The notes: a model not told the origin generated them from the sequence alone. 49,694 bases of DNA from Bacillota bacterium (GCA_023444055.1 JAEZRV010000059.1:1-49694); one strand, 5' to 3'; shown: positions 1 through 8,705, numbered from the stretch's first letter. Program-made: numbers and translations.

Positions 1-54
1 CAGCATAGCTCAACCTCAAGAAAAGGTAAAGAAAAGCTATGACTATATAATACG

Positions 55-125
55 AGGAGGTACCGAGCCCATGCTATTTCTGTCATGATGTTTTGTGCGA
101 AATGCTGGGCATGGGCATAAATATG
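55..125 (+). promoter_or_regulatory. SD-hairpin-AUG leader element, copy 1
   Basis: AGGAGG at 55-60 is followed by 6 nt, a 9-bp stem (67-75 with 108-116), a 32-nt loop, 6 nt (ATAAAT) and ATG at 123. Without folding, the SD lies 62 nt from the ATG, too far to work; folded, only 12 unpaired nt remain. A second copy with identical geometry lies at 7566-7636 on the other strand. Three of the nine stem pairs differ between copies and all stay paired (C-G to U-A at pairs 2 and 8; U-G to C-G at pair 9). The loops share 25 of 32 bases, including ATTTCTGTCATG and GTTTTGTG. An inner ATTTC/GAAAT helix (76-80 with 99-103) is possible. RNA function is inferred. Confidence 0.72.
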
Positions 126-1712
126 AAGAGGCTTAATATTAGGAGAATTACATCAATAGCTATGGCTGGAATATTAGCATACCAATTTGGGACTGCTACT
201 ATTGATGCTAAAGTAACACAGAAATGGGCAACAGTATATGTTAATGAGTTGGAACAAGGCAATAAGCTTACAAATTTTATAAACCAAAATTCATTTTTTA
301 ATAATTTGTATAAACCTATTTCTAAGAGTGATTATTTAAAATTACTTACATACTCGATGAATCCACAAATTGTTGATAGTATTATCAAGCAAAAAGATTC
401 CATTTACACTAGCAACGTAGAGAGTAGTTTGACACGTGAGCAAGCCATAGTGATTGCAGGAATGATTTGTGGGCTTAAATCTTATAACGAGATTGATTTC
501 GCTGATAAACAGGATATATCAGAAGATGCCTATAATTACGTTTCAGCGTTTGCAGAGTATGGGATAATAGTTGGTTATGATAACAATAGATTTATACCTA
601 AAAACAAGCTTACATTTGCTGAAGCTATTGTAATAGTAAGTAAGTTGGTAGGAGATGGGTTTATTTCATCTAATAATGTTATTGATTATGCGGGAAATAT
701 GGCCGGCCATAGAGATGGGGATGCATTACAAGCTGATTTTAACAAACCTATAGGATTATGTGATGATGGAGATGATGGGATAATTGTTGTTGACTCATAT
801 AATAACTTAATCCGAAGGATTTCGAACAAAAAAGTTGAAACATTAGCGGGAAATTGGTCAAACAGCATTGATCAGTATGGGATTCCTATTGGTGGATGTA
901 TTAATGCGGATATACATAATGCTCAGTTTAATAAACCACAGTTTGCAGCAAGGAATTCCAATGGAGATATACTTGTGTCAGATACTGATAATAATTCTAT
1001 TAGACTTATTTCGAATTCAAAAGTTACATCATTAAATAGCAGTATTTTAGCAGGACATAAAGATGGTAAAATTGAGACATCGCTTTTTAATAGACCATCG
1101 GATATAGTATATGATAACATAGGAAATGCTTATGTTGCTGATACTATGAACAATTGTATCAGATATATCGACATTAAAAAAGGCAAAGTGTCAACATTTG
1201 TCGGAAAACCGACAAGTACAGGATTAAAAGATGGGTCACTAAGTGATGCATTATTTAACCAACCTGTGGGACTAGCGATAGATAAAAACGGAGCATTATA
1301 TGTTTCTGATAGTGGAAATCAGAGGATTAGAAAAATAGATAAAGGCGTTGTATCAACAGTGGCTGGCTCGGGAAATAGCTTGCTAGAAGGAACCAGCTAT
1401 ATAGAGGGCGGCTATCAAGATGGGAAAAAGAAACAAGCTAGATTTAATTTCCCATGTGGCATTGATATAAATGAGAATGGAGTTATTTTTGTTTCAGATT
1501 CTGCAAATCATAGGATAAGAGCGATAACAGATTCGGCTGTTATTACAATAGCAGGAAACGGTGAAGCAGCATATTTGTCAGGTTTATCTAGAGCTTCATC
1601 CTTCAATGAACCATCTGATGTATTAGTTAAGGGGAATAAAATTTATATAAGTGATACATTTAATTCTAAAATAAGAGTAATTAATATTGACACAAACAGG
1701 AAATGGGATTAA
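123..1712 (+). CDS. Exported SLH-like / NHL-repeat protein
   Basis: A 529-residue protein. The N-terminus has basic residues (MKRLNIRR) followed by a hydrophobic stretch, so it is probably exported. Residues about 30-190 contain two stretches resembling S-layer homology units (an ITREQA-like helix, then AFAEYGIIVGY and KNKLTFAEAIVIV). From about residue 200 to the end there are five or so NHL-type repeats with the pattern FNxPxG(I/L), (V/I)SDSxNxRIR and VxTxAG, which form a beta-propeller in this family. NHL propellers bind proteins or ligands; the partner is unknown. In-frame TTG/ATG codons at 93, 102 and 111 lie inside the conserved hairpin, so ATG 123 is preferred. No promoter is visible; the transcript may begin before the window. 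Confidence 0.75.
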   Translation: MKRLNIRRITSIAMAGILAYQFGTATIDAKVTQKWATVYVNELEQGNKLTNFINQNSFFNNLYKPISKSDYLKLLTYSMNPQIVDSIIKQKDSIYTSNVESSLTREQAIVIAGMICGLKSYNEIDFADKQDISEDAYNYVSAFAEYGIIVGYDNNRFIPKNKLTFAEAIVIVSKLVGDGFISSNNVIDYAGNMAGHRDGDALQADFNKPIGLCDDGDDGIIVVDSYNNLIRRISNKKVETLAGNWSNSIDQYGIPIGGCINADIHNAQFNKPQFAARNSNGDILVSDTDNNSIRLISNSKVTSLNSSILAGHKDGKIETSLFNRPSDIVYDNIGNAYVADTMNNCIRYIDIKKGKVSTFVGKPTSTGLKDGSLSDALFNQPVGLAIDKNGALYVSDSGNQRIRKIDKGVVSTVAGSGNSLLEGTSYIEGGYQDGKKKQARFNFPCGIDINENGVIFVSDSANHRIRAITDSAVITIAGNGEAAYLSGLSRASSFNEPSDVLVKGNKIYISDTFNSKIRVINIDTNRKWD

Positions 1713-1837
1713 ACTAATTATATAGATGAAAATATTGTCAATATATGCGCTCTACAATTTGTCGAAAATTAGCGGTTTTAGAAAAAGAACCTGTAATATA
1801 TGTATTGCTTTTTATTAGCAAGGAGGGGGGACAGATT

Positions 1838-3013
1838 ATGAGGAGACAGTCGCTTAAAGTATTATCGATGGTAATTGTCATATTGTTTTTTCTAACATCG
1901 ATCCAAGTAGTACCATCATTTGCTGCAGAGGGAAGAACTGCAAAAATATATGATTTTTCCAACACAGTAACTGTAACAAGGGGAAAAACGTCTTTGAAGG
2001 TATATAAAGGAATGAGACTGAAAGAAGGAGACTCGATTAAAACAGGTGCGAATTCTATTGCTTATATTGAAATTGACAGTGATAAAGTAGTGAAATTGGA
2101 TTCTTTAACAATTATAACTATCAGTAATCTTAATGGTACTGATAAAAATGGAAACATAAATATTAGTCTTTCGAGTGGAAAAATATACAATGATATAAAG
2201 AAAAAACTAACTAAGAATTCTACATACAAGGTAAGAACACCAAATGCTGTAATGGGCGTAAGAGGTACAACATTTGTTGTTGATATTAGACCTGAGAATA
2301 AAAGTGTTGAGACAAAATTAACTGTTTTGGACGGTACAGTAGCTTTTGCAACTTCAAAACAAGAAAATATAAATGTATATGTTGAAATGAATCATAAAGC
2401 TAGTTCTTCTGAACTTACAGAAAAGAATCTACCAAAAATAGAAGAATTGGTGACTAAGGATTTAGGCATGTTTGAGCTAAAAGAAATAGCAAACAATACT
2501 GAACTTAAGGAAAACATTAGTGGAGTGCTTAAACGAGAAAATACAACTTTAGATAATGTTATCAAGCAGGCTGAAAAGATAGAGAGTGAGCTTGAACAGA
2601 AAGCGGATAAAGATAAAGTCATAGAAACTGACAAATCGAATACTAACAGTAATTCTAATGCTAATACAGGTGAAAATACAGGAAACGGAAACCCGAATGC
2701 GAACCCTAATAACAAAGGAAACGACGAAGGGAATGCTGGTACGACACCAAACAACAGTGGGAATGGGAACCCAAATGCAAATCCTGATAACAATGGAAAC
2801 GACAAAGGAAATGACGGCACCACACCAAGTAACAGCGGTAATGGGAACCCAAATGCAAACCCAAATAACAATGGAAACGACAAAGGAAATGCCAGCACTA
2901 CATCAAGTAACAGCGGAAATGGGAACTGGCCACCTGTGCCACCTATGCCGCCTATGCCGCCTATGCCGCAGCTAGGTTGGGGGTCTCCTGTTCCTTGGTA
3001 TCCTTGGTGGTAA
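1838..3013 (+). CDS. FecR-domain protein with Asn-rich repeats and aromatic/proline tail
   Basis: A 391-residue protein starting at ATG 1838, 7 nt after a strong AGGAGGGG; the upstream in-frame ATG at 1745 has no SD. A signal peptide covers residues 1-28 (cleavage near SFA-AEG). Residues about 35-165 match the FecR-type beta domain (VTVTRGKTSLKVYKGM, GDSIKTGANSIAYIEID, VRTPNAVMGVRGTTFVVD). In Gram-positives such domains occur in surface proteins rather than iron signalling. A charged helical segment follows, then three 26-residue repeats (GNGNPNANPxNxGNDxGN...), and a tail of repeated PPM units ending in Trp/Tyr-rich residues. There is no LPXTG or transmembrane anchor. It lies 125 bp after the NHL protein and may share its surface role. 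Confidence 0.8.
   Translation: MRRQSLKVLSMVIVILFFLTSIQVVPSFAAEGRTAKIYDFSNTVTVTRGKTSLKVYKGMRLKEGDSIKTGANSIAYIEIDSDKVVKLDSLTIITISNLNGTDKNGNINISLSSGKIYNDIKKKLTKNSTYKVRTPNAVMGVRGTTFVVDIRPENKSVETKLTVLDGTVAFATSKQENINVYVEMNHKASSSELTEKNLPKIEELVTKDLGMFELKEIANNTELKENISGVLKRENTTLDNVIKQAEKIESELEQKADKDKVIETDKSNTNSNSNANTGENTGNGNPNANPNNKGNDEGNAGTTPNNSGNGNPNANPDNNGNDKGNDGTTPSNSGNGNPNANPNNNGNDKGNASTTSSNSGNGNWPPVPPMPPMPPMPQLGWGSPVPWYPWW
2681..2914 (+). repeat. Three tandem 78-bp in-frame repeats
   Basis: Three consecutive 78-bp units (26 codons each) begin with GGNAAYGGNAAC-type sequence, and a partial fourth unit (GGAAATGGGAAC) starts at 2915. They encode the Asn/Gly-rich linker of the FecR-domain protein. 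Copies 2 and 3 are nearly identical and copy 1 is more diverged, so the last duplication is recent and the array is probably length-variable between strains. Confidence 0.9.
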
Positions 3014-3045
3014 CAACATTTGAATTGATATAAAAAGTGAAATAT

Positions 3046-3100
3046 AGGGACAGTTTTTGTTAATGTATAATGTACATTACAAGTAACTGTCTCTTTATTT
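3046..3100 (+). terminator. Rho-independent terminator after the FecR-domain gene
   Basis: AGGGACAGTT (3046-3055) pairs with AACTGTCTCT (3085-3094) with one G-U pair. An inner AATGTA/TACATT hairpin sits in the loop, and a T-rich run follows (TTATTTTATTT). It separates the surface-protein genes from deoB. Confidence 0.75.
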
Positions 3101-3183
3101 TATTTGGTAATTATGTTAAATTGTTAATATGTATTAATTAGTAAATGTTATACTAGTTTGCTTACAAACGGTTAGCAATCGTG

Positions 3184-3209
3184 TAAAAAATATTAACTAA
3201 TATTTTTTA
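3184..3209. promoter_or_regulatory. 12-bp inverted repeat upstream of deoB
   Basis: TAAAAAATATTA (3184-3195) and TAATATTTTTTA (3198-3209) form a perfect palindrome with a 2-nt centre, 63 nt before the deoB start. It could be an operator or a weak AT-only hairpin. No regulator can be assigned, and in such AT-rich DNA chance is possible. Confidence 0.35.
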
Positions 3210-3271
3210 TGCGAATTAGTATTATTTGTCAAGTTTAATATTTAGCTAAATAAAGACAAGGAGATATTTCT

Positions 3272-4450
3272 ATGAAAAATATAAATAGAGTTATTCTAAT
3301 TGTATTGGATAGTGTTGGGGTAGGGGAACTTCCAGATGCAGATGAATACGGAGATAATGGAAGTAATACCGTTGGCAACATTGTAAAAGTATGTGGTAGT
3401 ATTGATATGCCCAATATGATCAAACTTGGATTTGGAAAGATTGATGGTATTGCATATGTACCTATACCAGAAGAAATTGAAGGCTGCTATGGCAGAATGG
3501 CAGAAGTGTCTAAAGGCAAGGATACAATTACTGGACACTGGGAAATAGCTGGCCTTCATCTTGATTACCCATTTCCAACATATCCTCAAGGATTTTCTAA
3601 CGAAATATTAGAAAAGTTTGAGAAGCTTACAGGACGAGGTGTACTTGCTAATTGTACAGCTTCAGGAACGGAAATAATTAAAGAGTACGGTGAGGAGCAT
3701 ATGAAGACTGGAAAGTTAATTGTTTACACATCTGCTGACAGTGTATTCCAAATAGCTGCACATGAAGAGATTGTTCCACTAGAAGAACTATATAGGATAT
3801 GTCAGATTACCAGAGATATGCTTCAAGGTCAGGATATGGTTGGGCGTGTAATAGCTAGGCCATTTATTGGACAACCAGGTAGCTTTACACGTACTTCAAA
3901 CAGAAGGGATTTTGCTGCTGAACCAACATCTGATACAATTTTAGATAAATTAAAGCAAAGAGGTTTAAATGTTATTGCTGTAGGAAAAATTGAAGATATA
4001 TTCTCTAAGAAAGGAATTACCGAAGCAGAGCATACCAAAAATAATATGGATGGTGTGGATATTACACTAAAATTCATGAAAAAACAGAATGAAGGTATTA
4101 TTTTTACAAACTTGGTTGACTTTGATATGTCTTTTGGACATAGAAACAATCCTGAAGGCTATAAACAGGCTTTAGAGGAATTTGACCAACGACTTCCTGA
4201 AATAATATCTGAAATGAGAGAAAACGACCTACTTATTATTACAGCTGACCATGGTTGTGATCCAACTACAGCTAGCACTGACCATTCAAGAGAGTATGTT
4301 CCACTTCTCATATATGGACACAAAATTAAGAAGGATGTAAATTTAGGAACTAGAAAAACATTTTCTGATATTGCCAGTACGATAGCCGACTTATTCGGTA
4401 TTGAGAATGTGTTCTCAGGTGAGAGCTTTAGCAAAGAAATATTAAAATAA
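3272..4450 (+). CDS. deoB: Phosphopentomutase
   Basis: A 392-residue cytoplasmic enzyme of the alkaline-phosphatase superfamily that interconverts ribose-1-phosphate and ribose-5-phosphate (and the deoxy forms) in nucleoside salvage. The N-terminus RVILIVLDSVGVGELPDA carries the metal-binding Asp13. The conserved GHWE block sits near residue 90, and the C-terminal metal sites DFDMSFGHRN and ADHGCDPTT are present. Length is typical of the family. Start ATG 3272 follows AAGGAGAT at 8 nt. It stands alone: no purine nucleoside phosphorylase or deoC lies beside it, and the next genes are for cobamide assembly. Confidence 0.96.
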   Translation: MKNINRVILIVLDSVGVGELPDADEYGDNGSNTVGNIVKVCGSIDMPNMIKLGFGKIDGIAYVPIPEEIEGCYGRMAEVSKGKDTITGHWEIAGLHLDYPFPTYPQGFSNEILEKFEKLTGRGVLANCTASGTEIIKEYGEEHMKTGKLIVYTSADSVFQIAAHEEIVPLEELYRICQITRDMLQGQDMVGRVIARPFIGQPGSFTRTSNRRDFAAEPTSDTILDKLKQRGLNVIAVGKIEDIFSKKGITEAEHTKNNMDGVDITLKFMKKQNEGIIFTNLVDFDMSFGHRNNPEGYKQALEEFDQRLPEIISEMRENDLLIITADHGCDPTTASTDHSREYVPLLIYGHKIKKDVNLGTRKTFSDIASTIADLFGIENVFSGESFSKEILK

Positions 4451-4544
4451 GTTGTGTAGCAATACAGTTAAAAAATAAACATTCTCCTTCACGAATAAAA
4501 CTTTTGTATAAATATATTTTAGCTGTTAGCTAAAGGAGGCTAAA

Positions 4545-5102
4545 TTGTCTAAACTAATATTAGTAACAGGTGGTGCTCGTAGTGGCAAGAGTGCCTTCGC
4601 TGAAGCAAAGGCTAAAGAGTTCGGTCATAATGTTCTTTATGTTGCAACCTCAAAGCCAATTGATGATGAAATGAAGCAGAGGATAGCTAAACATAGAGCA
4701 CAAAGACCTTCTGAGTGGGAAACTCTTGAGGAATATCAAAATTTAGATACGGCGATGTCTAATGTTATACAAGGTAAGGATGCAGTGCTTTTAGATTGTA
4801 TTACAATAATGATTACAAATCTAATGCTAGATGGATCCTATGATTGGGACAATCTAACAAGAAATGATGTTGACGAAATTGAGAGTTCTATTCAACATCA
4901 GATTAAGAGATTAATAAGCTTTACGAAGATGTCAGAATTGCCATTTATCATTGTTACCAATGAAATAGGACTTGGTATTGTTCCAGCATCCGCTCTTAGT
5001 AGAGATTTTAGAGATATTGCCGGCAGAATAAATCAACTAATTGCAAGGGCTGCTGATGAAGTTTATTTCTGTGTTTCAGGCATACCTATGAGGATAAAAT
5101 AA
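4545..5102 (+). CDS. cobU: Adenosylcobinamide kinase / adenosylcobinamide-phosphate guanylyltransferase
   Basis: A 185-residue bifunctional enzyme that phosphorylates adenosylcobinamide and then transfers GMP, making the GDP-cobinamide used by CobS. The P-loop GGARSGKS is at residues 9-16. The KHRAQRP motif holds His50, which corresponds to the guanylylated histidine of the Salmonella enzyme. The C-terminal block (TNEIGLGIVPASALSRDFRD) is also typical. The start is TTG 4545, fixed by AAAGGAGG 5-10 nt upstream. It forms a probable two-gene operon with cobS (71-nt gap). cobT and cobC are not nearby, and no cobalamin riboswitch is visible in the 94-nt leader. Confidence 0.95.
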   Translation: MSKLILVTGGARSGKSAFAEAKAKEFGHNVLYVATSKPIDDEMKQRIAKHRAQRPSEWETLEEYQNLDTAMSNVIQGKDAVLLDCITIMITNLMLDGSYDWDNLTRNDVDEIESSIQHQIKRLISFTKMSELPFIIVTNEIGLGIVPASALSRDFRDIAGRINQLIARAADEVYFCVSGIPMRIK

Positions 5103-5173
5103 ATTTAAGTTAGCATAAACTTTTCGAAGATAATTGCTTTGGACTTCAGAAAAATATGAGGTGGAAGAATTAA

Positions 5174-5926
5174 ATGAAAACAGCAATAAAAAGACTTGTA
5201 CTAATGTTACAGTTTTTTACTAGAATTCCTATTAATTTAAGGCTTGCAGCAAGCGTTGAGGACTATGGCAAGGGCTTGGTTTTTGCACCATTAGTCGGGA
5301 TAGTCATAGGGGCTATTTTGGGAGCGTTTGCCTTTGGATTAGAGTATATATTTTCAAGAACAATGGTGGCGGTTATTGTTTTAGTTATATATATTTTAAT
5401 ATCAGGAGGATTACATTTAGATGGATTAGGAGACACCTTTGATGGACTTTTTTCAAATCGGTCTAAAGAACGTATTCTTGAAATAATGAGAGATAGCAGA
5501 GTTGGAACAAATGCAGTATTAGCAATTATAAGTGTGCTAATGCTAAATTTTGCGGCATTAAGTGAAATGAATAGTGAATACTTTTTGCGAGTAATAATAC
5601 TAATGCCAATGGCAGGTAGAATTGGATCACTAGTCAGTTCTTCAGTTTCTACATATGCACGAAAAGGAGAGGGATTAGGAAAATCATTTATTGATTACTG
5701 TGGCAGAAAAGAATTGCTTTGGGGATTACTAATATATATTGTGATTAGTTTATTGACTCTTGACTATAAAATGTGGATTGTTTTATCAATACCACCTATT
5801 AGTGCATTTCTCCTAATAAAAGGTTTTAGCAAAAAGATTGATGGAGCAACAGGAGATATACTTGGAGCAGTTTGTGAACTTAATCAGTGTATTTTTTTAA
5901 TACTTTCATGTGCTATTTTAGAGTAA
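5174..5926 (+). CDS. cobS: Adenosylcobinamide-GDP ribazoletransferase
   Basis: A 250-residue polytopic membrane protein that joins GDP-cobinamide to alpha-ribazole in the last steps of cobamide assembly. The diagnostic DGLGDTFDG metal-binding motif is near residue 80. The opening LQFFTRIPI and GxRIG-like segments and about six hydrophobic helices are also typical. ATG 5174 follows GAGGTGGAAG. It is downstream of cobU, so the pair gives late salvage and assembly of cobinamide. Confidence 0.95.
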   Translation: MKTAIKRLVLMLQFFTRIPINLRLAASVEDYGKGLVFAPLVGIVIGAILGAFAFGLEYIFSRTMVAVIVLVIYILISGGLHLDGLGDTFDGLFSNRSKERILEIMRDSRVGTNAVLAIISVLMLNFAALSEMNSEYFLRVIILMPMAGRIGSLVSSSVSTYARKGEGLGKSFIDYCGRKELLWGLLIYIVISLLTLDYKMWIVLSIPPISAFLLIKGFSKKIDGATGDILGAVCELNQCIFLILSCAILE

Positions 5927-6045
5927 TATTATTTTATTACAAAATGTATTTGCTGTACGTGTACAATATTTTACTTTAAGCAAAAAGGAATTAAATAATT
6001 GTTGATTCGGTCGGATATTTAATATTACACACTTTAAATATATAG

Positions 6046-6082
6046 AAACTTACCACGGAATTAGCCTATGGTAAGTTTTTTA
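6046..6082 (+). terminator. Bidirectional-looking terminator between cobS and the ABC ATPase
   Basis: AAACTTACCA (6046-6055) pairs perfectly with TGGTAAGTTT (6069-6078), followed on the plus strand by TTTTTTAT. The stem overlaps the stop codon of the convergent minus-strand ATPase gene, whose side has no clear T run, so it mainly serves cobS. Confidence 0.8.
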
Positions 6083-7568
6083 TAGTAGATTTATACACTA
6101 TAGCTTCTTTAGTTGCTTCATTTCGATTAAATTCACCAGATATCTGTCCTTCTGCAAGCACAAGTACCCTATCACACATTCCTAAAATTTCTTCTATATC
6201 AGATGAAATCAATATTATAGATGCACCTTTTGTTACTAAATCAAGCATTATATTGTATATATCTGTTTTAGAAGCGATGTCAACTCCACGCGTAGGCTCA
6301 TCAAGAATATATATTTTTGAACGGCTCATTATCCAACGAGCTACTGCTGTTTTTTGCTGATTGCCTCCGCTGTAGGTTTCAAGTAAGTCATTTAGAAGAC
6401 CGGGTTTGATGCTCAGCTTTTTAATATATGTGTCTGTAACATCGGTCATTATTTGGTTATGAAGGTATTTGTACTGCTCAAATCTTTTTAAAGATGAAAC
6501 CGTAACATTGTTTTCTAGGCTGAGGCAACCAAAAATAGAACTTACAGCTCTATCTTCAGGAAGAAAAGCGATACCGTTTTTTATCGCATCATACGGAGAT
6601 GTAATTTTGTGTTTTTCACCATCGATTTCGATACTTCCACTTTTTATCGGAATTATACCGAAGAGACATTGGGCAAGAAGTGATCTACCTGCACCCATAA
6701 GCCCTGTTATTCCCAGAATCTCTGATTTTCTCAGTTCGAAACTTATTGAATTAAGGATATCAGCTGCACTTAAGTTTTTAACTGACATAACGACCTTGCC
6801 AAGAGGTATATCTATCCGAGGATAACGTTTCTTCTCAACTGGAACAGAAAGCATGCTTATTATGTCTTCTTTTGTTACACTGCCAACTTCACGAGTTCCA
6901 ATAACTTTGCCCTGATGCATTACAGTAAATCTATCTGCAATCAGCTCAATTTCCTCTACTAAATGAGTAATATAAAAAATAGCAGTATTTTTCTCTTTTA
7001 ATGAACGAATAATTTTATATAAAATTTCTTTTTCGGAGGAAGTAAATGCAGAGGAAGGCTCATCAAATATTATGATTTTTGCATTGGACACATAAGCTTT
7101 AACTATTTCCACTAACTGCTTTTGAGCAAATCCCAATTTGCCTACAATTACTCTGGTATTAATATCTATACCAAACATCTTAAAAATATCGCTGCAATCT
7201 TGATGCATCTTATATTCATTTTCTGTTGTAAATAACTTCTTTTTTGAATAGGAATAATCCATATAAATGTTTTCTGCTACAGTAAGATTTGGATATAGGT
7301 TTATATCCTGCCATACGCAATAAATGCCATTTGACTTAGCAGTACTGACACTATCAATAGAAACAGATTTGCCGTCAATAAGAAGAACACCACTATCCGG
7401 TTTTACTAAACCGCTTATAATTTTAGTAATACTTGATTTGCCAGAACCATTTTCACCGATTATCGCATGTACTTCGCCAGAATATAAGGCTATTGAAACA
7501 TCAGTAAGACAAAAAGCGTCACTCAAATATTTATTTATCCCCTTAACTTCTAACTTGGGAATGCCCAT
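6066..7568 (-). CDS. Sugar ABC transporter ATP-binding protein, RbsA/MglA type, orphan
   Basis: A 500-residue protein with two fused ABC domains. Domain 1 has an intact Walker A (GENGSGKSS). Domain 2 has the degenerate GLMGAGRS loop usual for this family, with signature TYSGGNQQK and Walker B IYILDEPTRGVD. Such ATPases drive CUT2 monosaccharide importers. No permease or binding protein lies in its own transcript, only the DeoR gene upstream (119 nt between stop and chosen start). It may work with the adjacent GguB-type permease or be regulatory. The frame stays open to GTG 7631, but that GTG is part of the SD sequence; ATG 7568 sits 6 nt after the conserved leader hairpin, exactly as in copy 1. 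Confidence 0.85.
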   Translation of the reverse strand: MGIPKLEVKGINKYLSDAFCLTDVSIALYSGEVHAIIGENGSGKSSITKIISGLVKPDSGVLLIDGKSVSIDSVSTAKSNGIYCVWQDINLYPNLTVAENIYMDYSYSKKKLFTTENEYKMHQDCSDIFKMFGIDINTRVIVGKLGFAQKQLVEIVKAYVSNAKIIIFDEPSSAFTSSEKEILYKIIRSLKEKNTAIFYITHLVEEIELIADRFTVMHQGKVIGTREVGSVTKEDIISMLSVPVEKKRYPRIDIPLGKVVMSVKNLSAADILNSISFELRKSEILGITGLMGAGRSLLAQCLFGIIPIKSGSIEIDGEKHKITSPYDAIKNGIAFLPEDRAVSSIFGCLSLENNVTVSSLKRFEQYKYLHNQIMTDVTDTYIKKLSIKPGLLNDLLETYSGGNQQKTAVARWIMSRSKIYILDEPTRGVDIASKTDIYNIMLDLVTKGASIILISSDIEEILGMCDRVLVLAEGQISGEFNRNEATKEAIVYKSTIKNLP

Positions 7569-7636
7569 AATTATGTCCATGTCCCACATTCTACACAAAA
7601 CTACATGACAGAAATGACATGGACTCGGCACCTCCT
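7566..7636 (-). promoter_or_regulatory. SD-hairpin-AUG leader element, copy 2
   Basis: Read on the minus strand: AGGAGG (7636-7631), TGCCGA, stem GTCCATGTC (7624-7616), 32-nt loop, stem GACATGGAC (7583-7575), ATAATT, then ATG at 7568. The 9-bp stem is perfect. Spacings are identical to copy 1 at 55-125, with compensatory changes in the stem. A short ORF (ATGTCATTT..., 7621 down to a TAG at 7594-7592) begins inside the stem, but the matching ORF in copy 1 is only five codons and differs, so RNA structure rather than a leader peptide seems conserved. Confidence 0.72.
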
Positions 7637-7686
7637 TTAAATGTATTAGTAATTTATTTCAACCTTTTACCCCCCATACGGGAAGA

Positions 7687-8469
7687 TTATACACTGCCCT
7701 CAAATAAGTCTATAGAGGTAAATAATTGTATATTAGAATTAAAAATATTATTTTTTAGCTGTTCTGATATTGTGTGATTTGTTATTAGCTTGTCACATAG
7801 ATCAGATACTAAGCCAGCCCTGTAAAAAGAGTTCTTTTCGAAAGCTGATGCAGCACAAACGATTATTCTCTCATTTGCATTTTTAGAAGCAGCCTTAATA
7901 AAAGTAGCCATATCTATATTTGATACTGTAAGCTCAAGATTATTGGATATACCGTCAGCCTCAATAAATAGACGGTTTACGAAAAAGTTATTTAAGTTAT
8001 TAATAGTCAAGGTGCCAAATACAGCTTTTGTATGATAATCTATATCTCCACCTAAAAGAACTACCTTTGCAGATTGGGCTTCTAATATATATGATGCGAT
8101 ATTTAAATCATTTGTTAGGACAGTAACCTTGCTTTTAGATGTAAGCTGCTTAGCTATTTCGCAATTTATTTCACCATTTGTAAGCATTATTACATCACCA
8201 TCTTTTATCATCCTAATAGCAATTTTGGAAATTTCCGTATAATCCTTATGCAATGAGGCATCAATATCGTCGGAAGACAATTCTTTTTTGCTGCCCAAAA
8301 CAGCACCACCGTGAGTGCGAGTCAAAAACTCATCAGATTCGAGCTTTTCCAAGTCTCTTCTGATAGTAACTTCTGATACGCCTAGCATTTGGCTCAGCTG
8401 ATTAACCTCAACCTGCTTATTTTCAATTAAGTAATTTTTTATTATTCTGATTCTCTCTATAGCAAACAT
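7687..8469 (-). CDS. DeoR-family transcriptional regulator
   Basis: A 260-residue repressor. The N-terminal DeoR helix-turn-helix covers residues 1-58 (ERIRIIKNYLIENKQVEVNQ, SEVTIRRDLEKLE, TRTHGGAVLG). A C-terminal DeoR sensor domain of the ribose-isomerase fold binds a phosphorylated sugar in this family (VTVLTNDLNIASYI, VVLLGGDIDYHTKAVFG). ATG 8469 is chosen because TTAGGAAAT lies 8 nt upstream; ATG 8487 lacks an SD. It is transcribed away from the monosaccharide ABC operon and towards the orphan ATPase, so it probably controls both. The usual DGIS motif is present as ADGIS. Confidence 0.9.
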   Translation of the reverse strand: MFAIERIRIIKNYLIENKQVEVNQLSQMLGVSEVTIRRDLEKLESDEFLTRTHGGAVLGSKKELSSDDIDASLHKDYTEISKIAIRMIKDGDVIMLTNGEINCEIAKQLTSKSKVTVLTNDLNIASYILEAQSAKVVLLGGDIDYHTKAVFGTLTINNLNNFFVNRLFIEADGISNNLELTVSNIDMATFIKAASKNANERIIVCAASAFEKNSFYRAGLVSDLCDKLITNHTISEQLKNNIFNSNIQLFTSIDLFEGSV

Positions 8470-8705
8470 AAGTGTATTTCCTAACATTGATTATATTGTT
8501 TCTTTTACATTTGAGTATATTATAAATTGAATCTAAAAGCAATAATACTGCGGATTAAAAGTTAATACAAGATTGATTTGAGTAAATAGTTCACAAATAA
8601 TCAAAAACGAACATTAGAATAAATTCGTAATCAAACTAAGATTTAACATAATATATAAGAATTTAGATAAAAATATAATAAACATTGTAAAACATACCAA
8701 AATTA

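Noticed and set aside
2392..2898. 168-codon antisense ORF rich in Phe/Leu/Pro
   Set aside because: It is a mirror of the repetitive Asn-rich coding region and has no ribosome site or domain.
2681..2914. Regular repeats suggesting a CRISPR array
   Set aside because: Units are contiguous without unique spacers and are in frame, coding for the Asn/Gly repeats of the FecR-domain protein.
3184..3209. Palindrome before deoB as a terminator
   Set aside because: The stem is almost all A-T with a 2-nt loop and would be too weak; retained only as a low-confidence site.
4451..4544. Cobalamin riboswitch before cobU
   Set aside because: The 94-nt gap is too short and lacks the B12 box and other conserved segments.
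7569..7631. N-terminal extension (VPSPCHFCHVVLCRMWDMDII) of the orphan ATPase from GTG 7631
   Set aside because: The GTG is part of the Shine-Dalgarno sequence itself, ABC-family homology begins only after ATG 7568, and the whole stretch coincides with the covarying hairpin.
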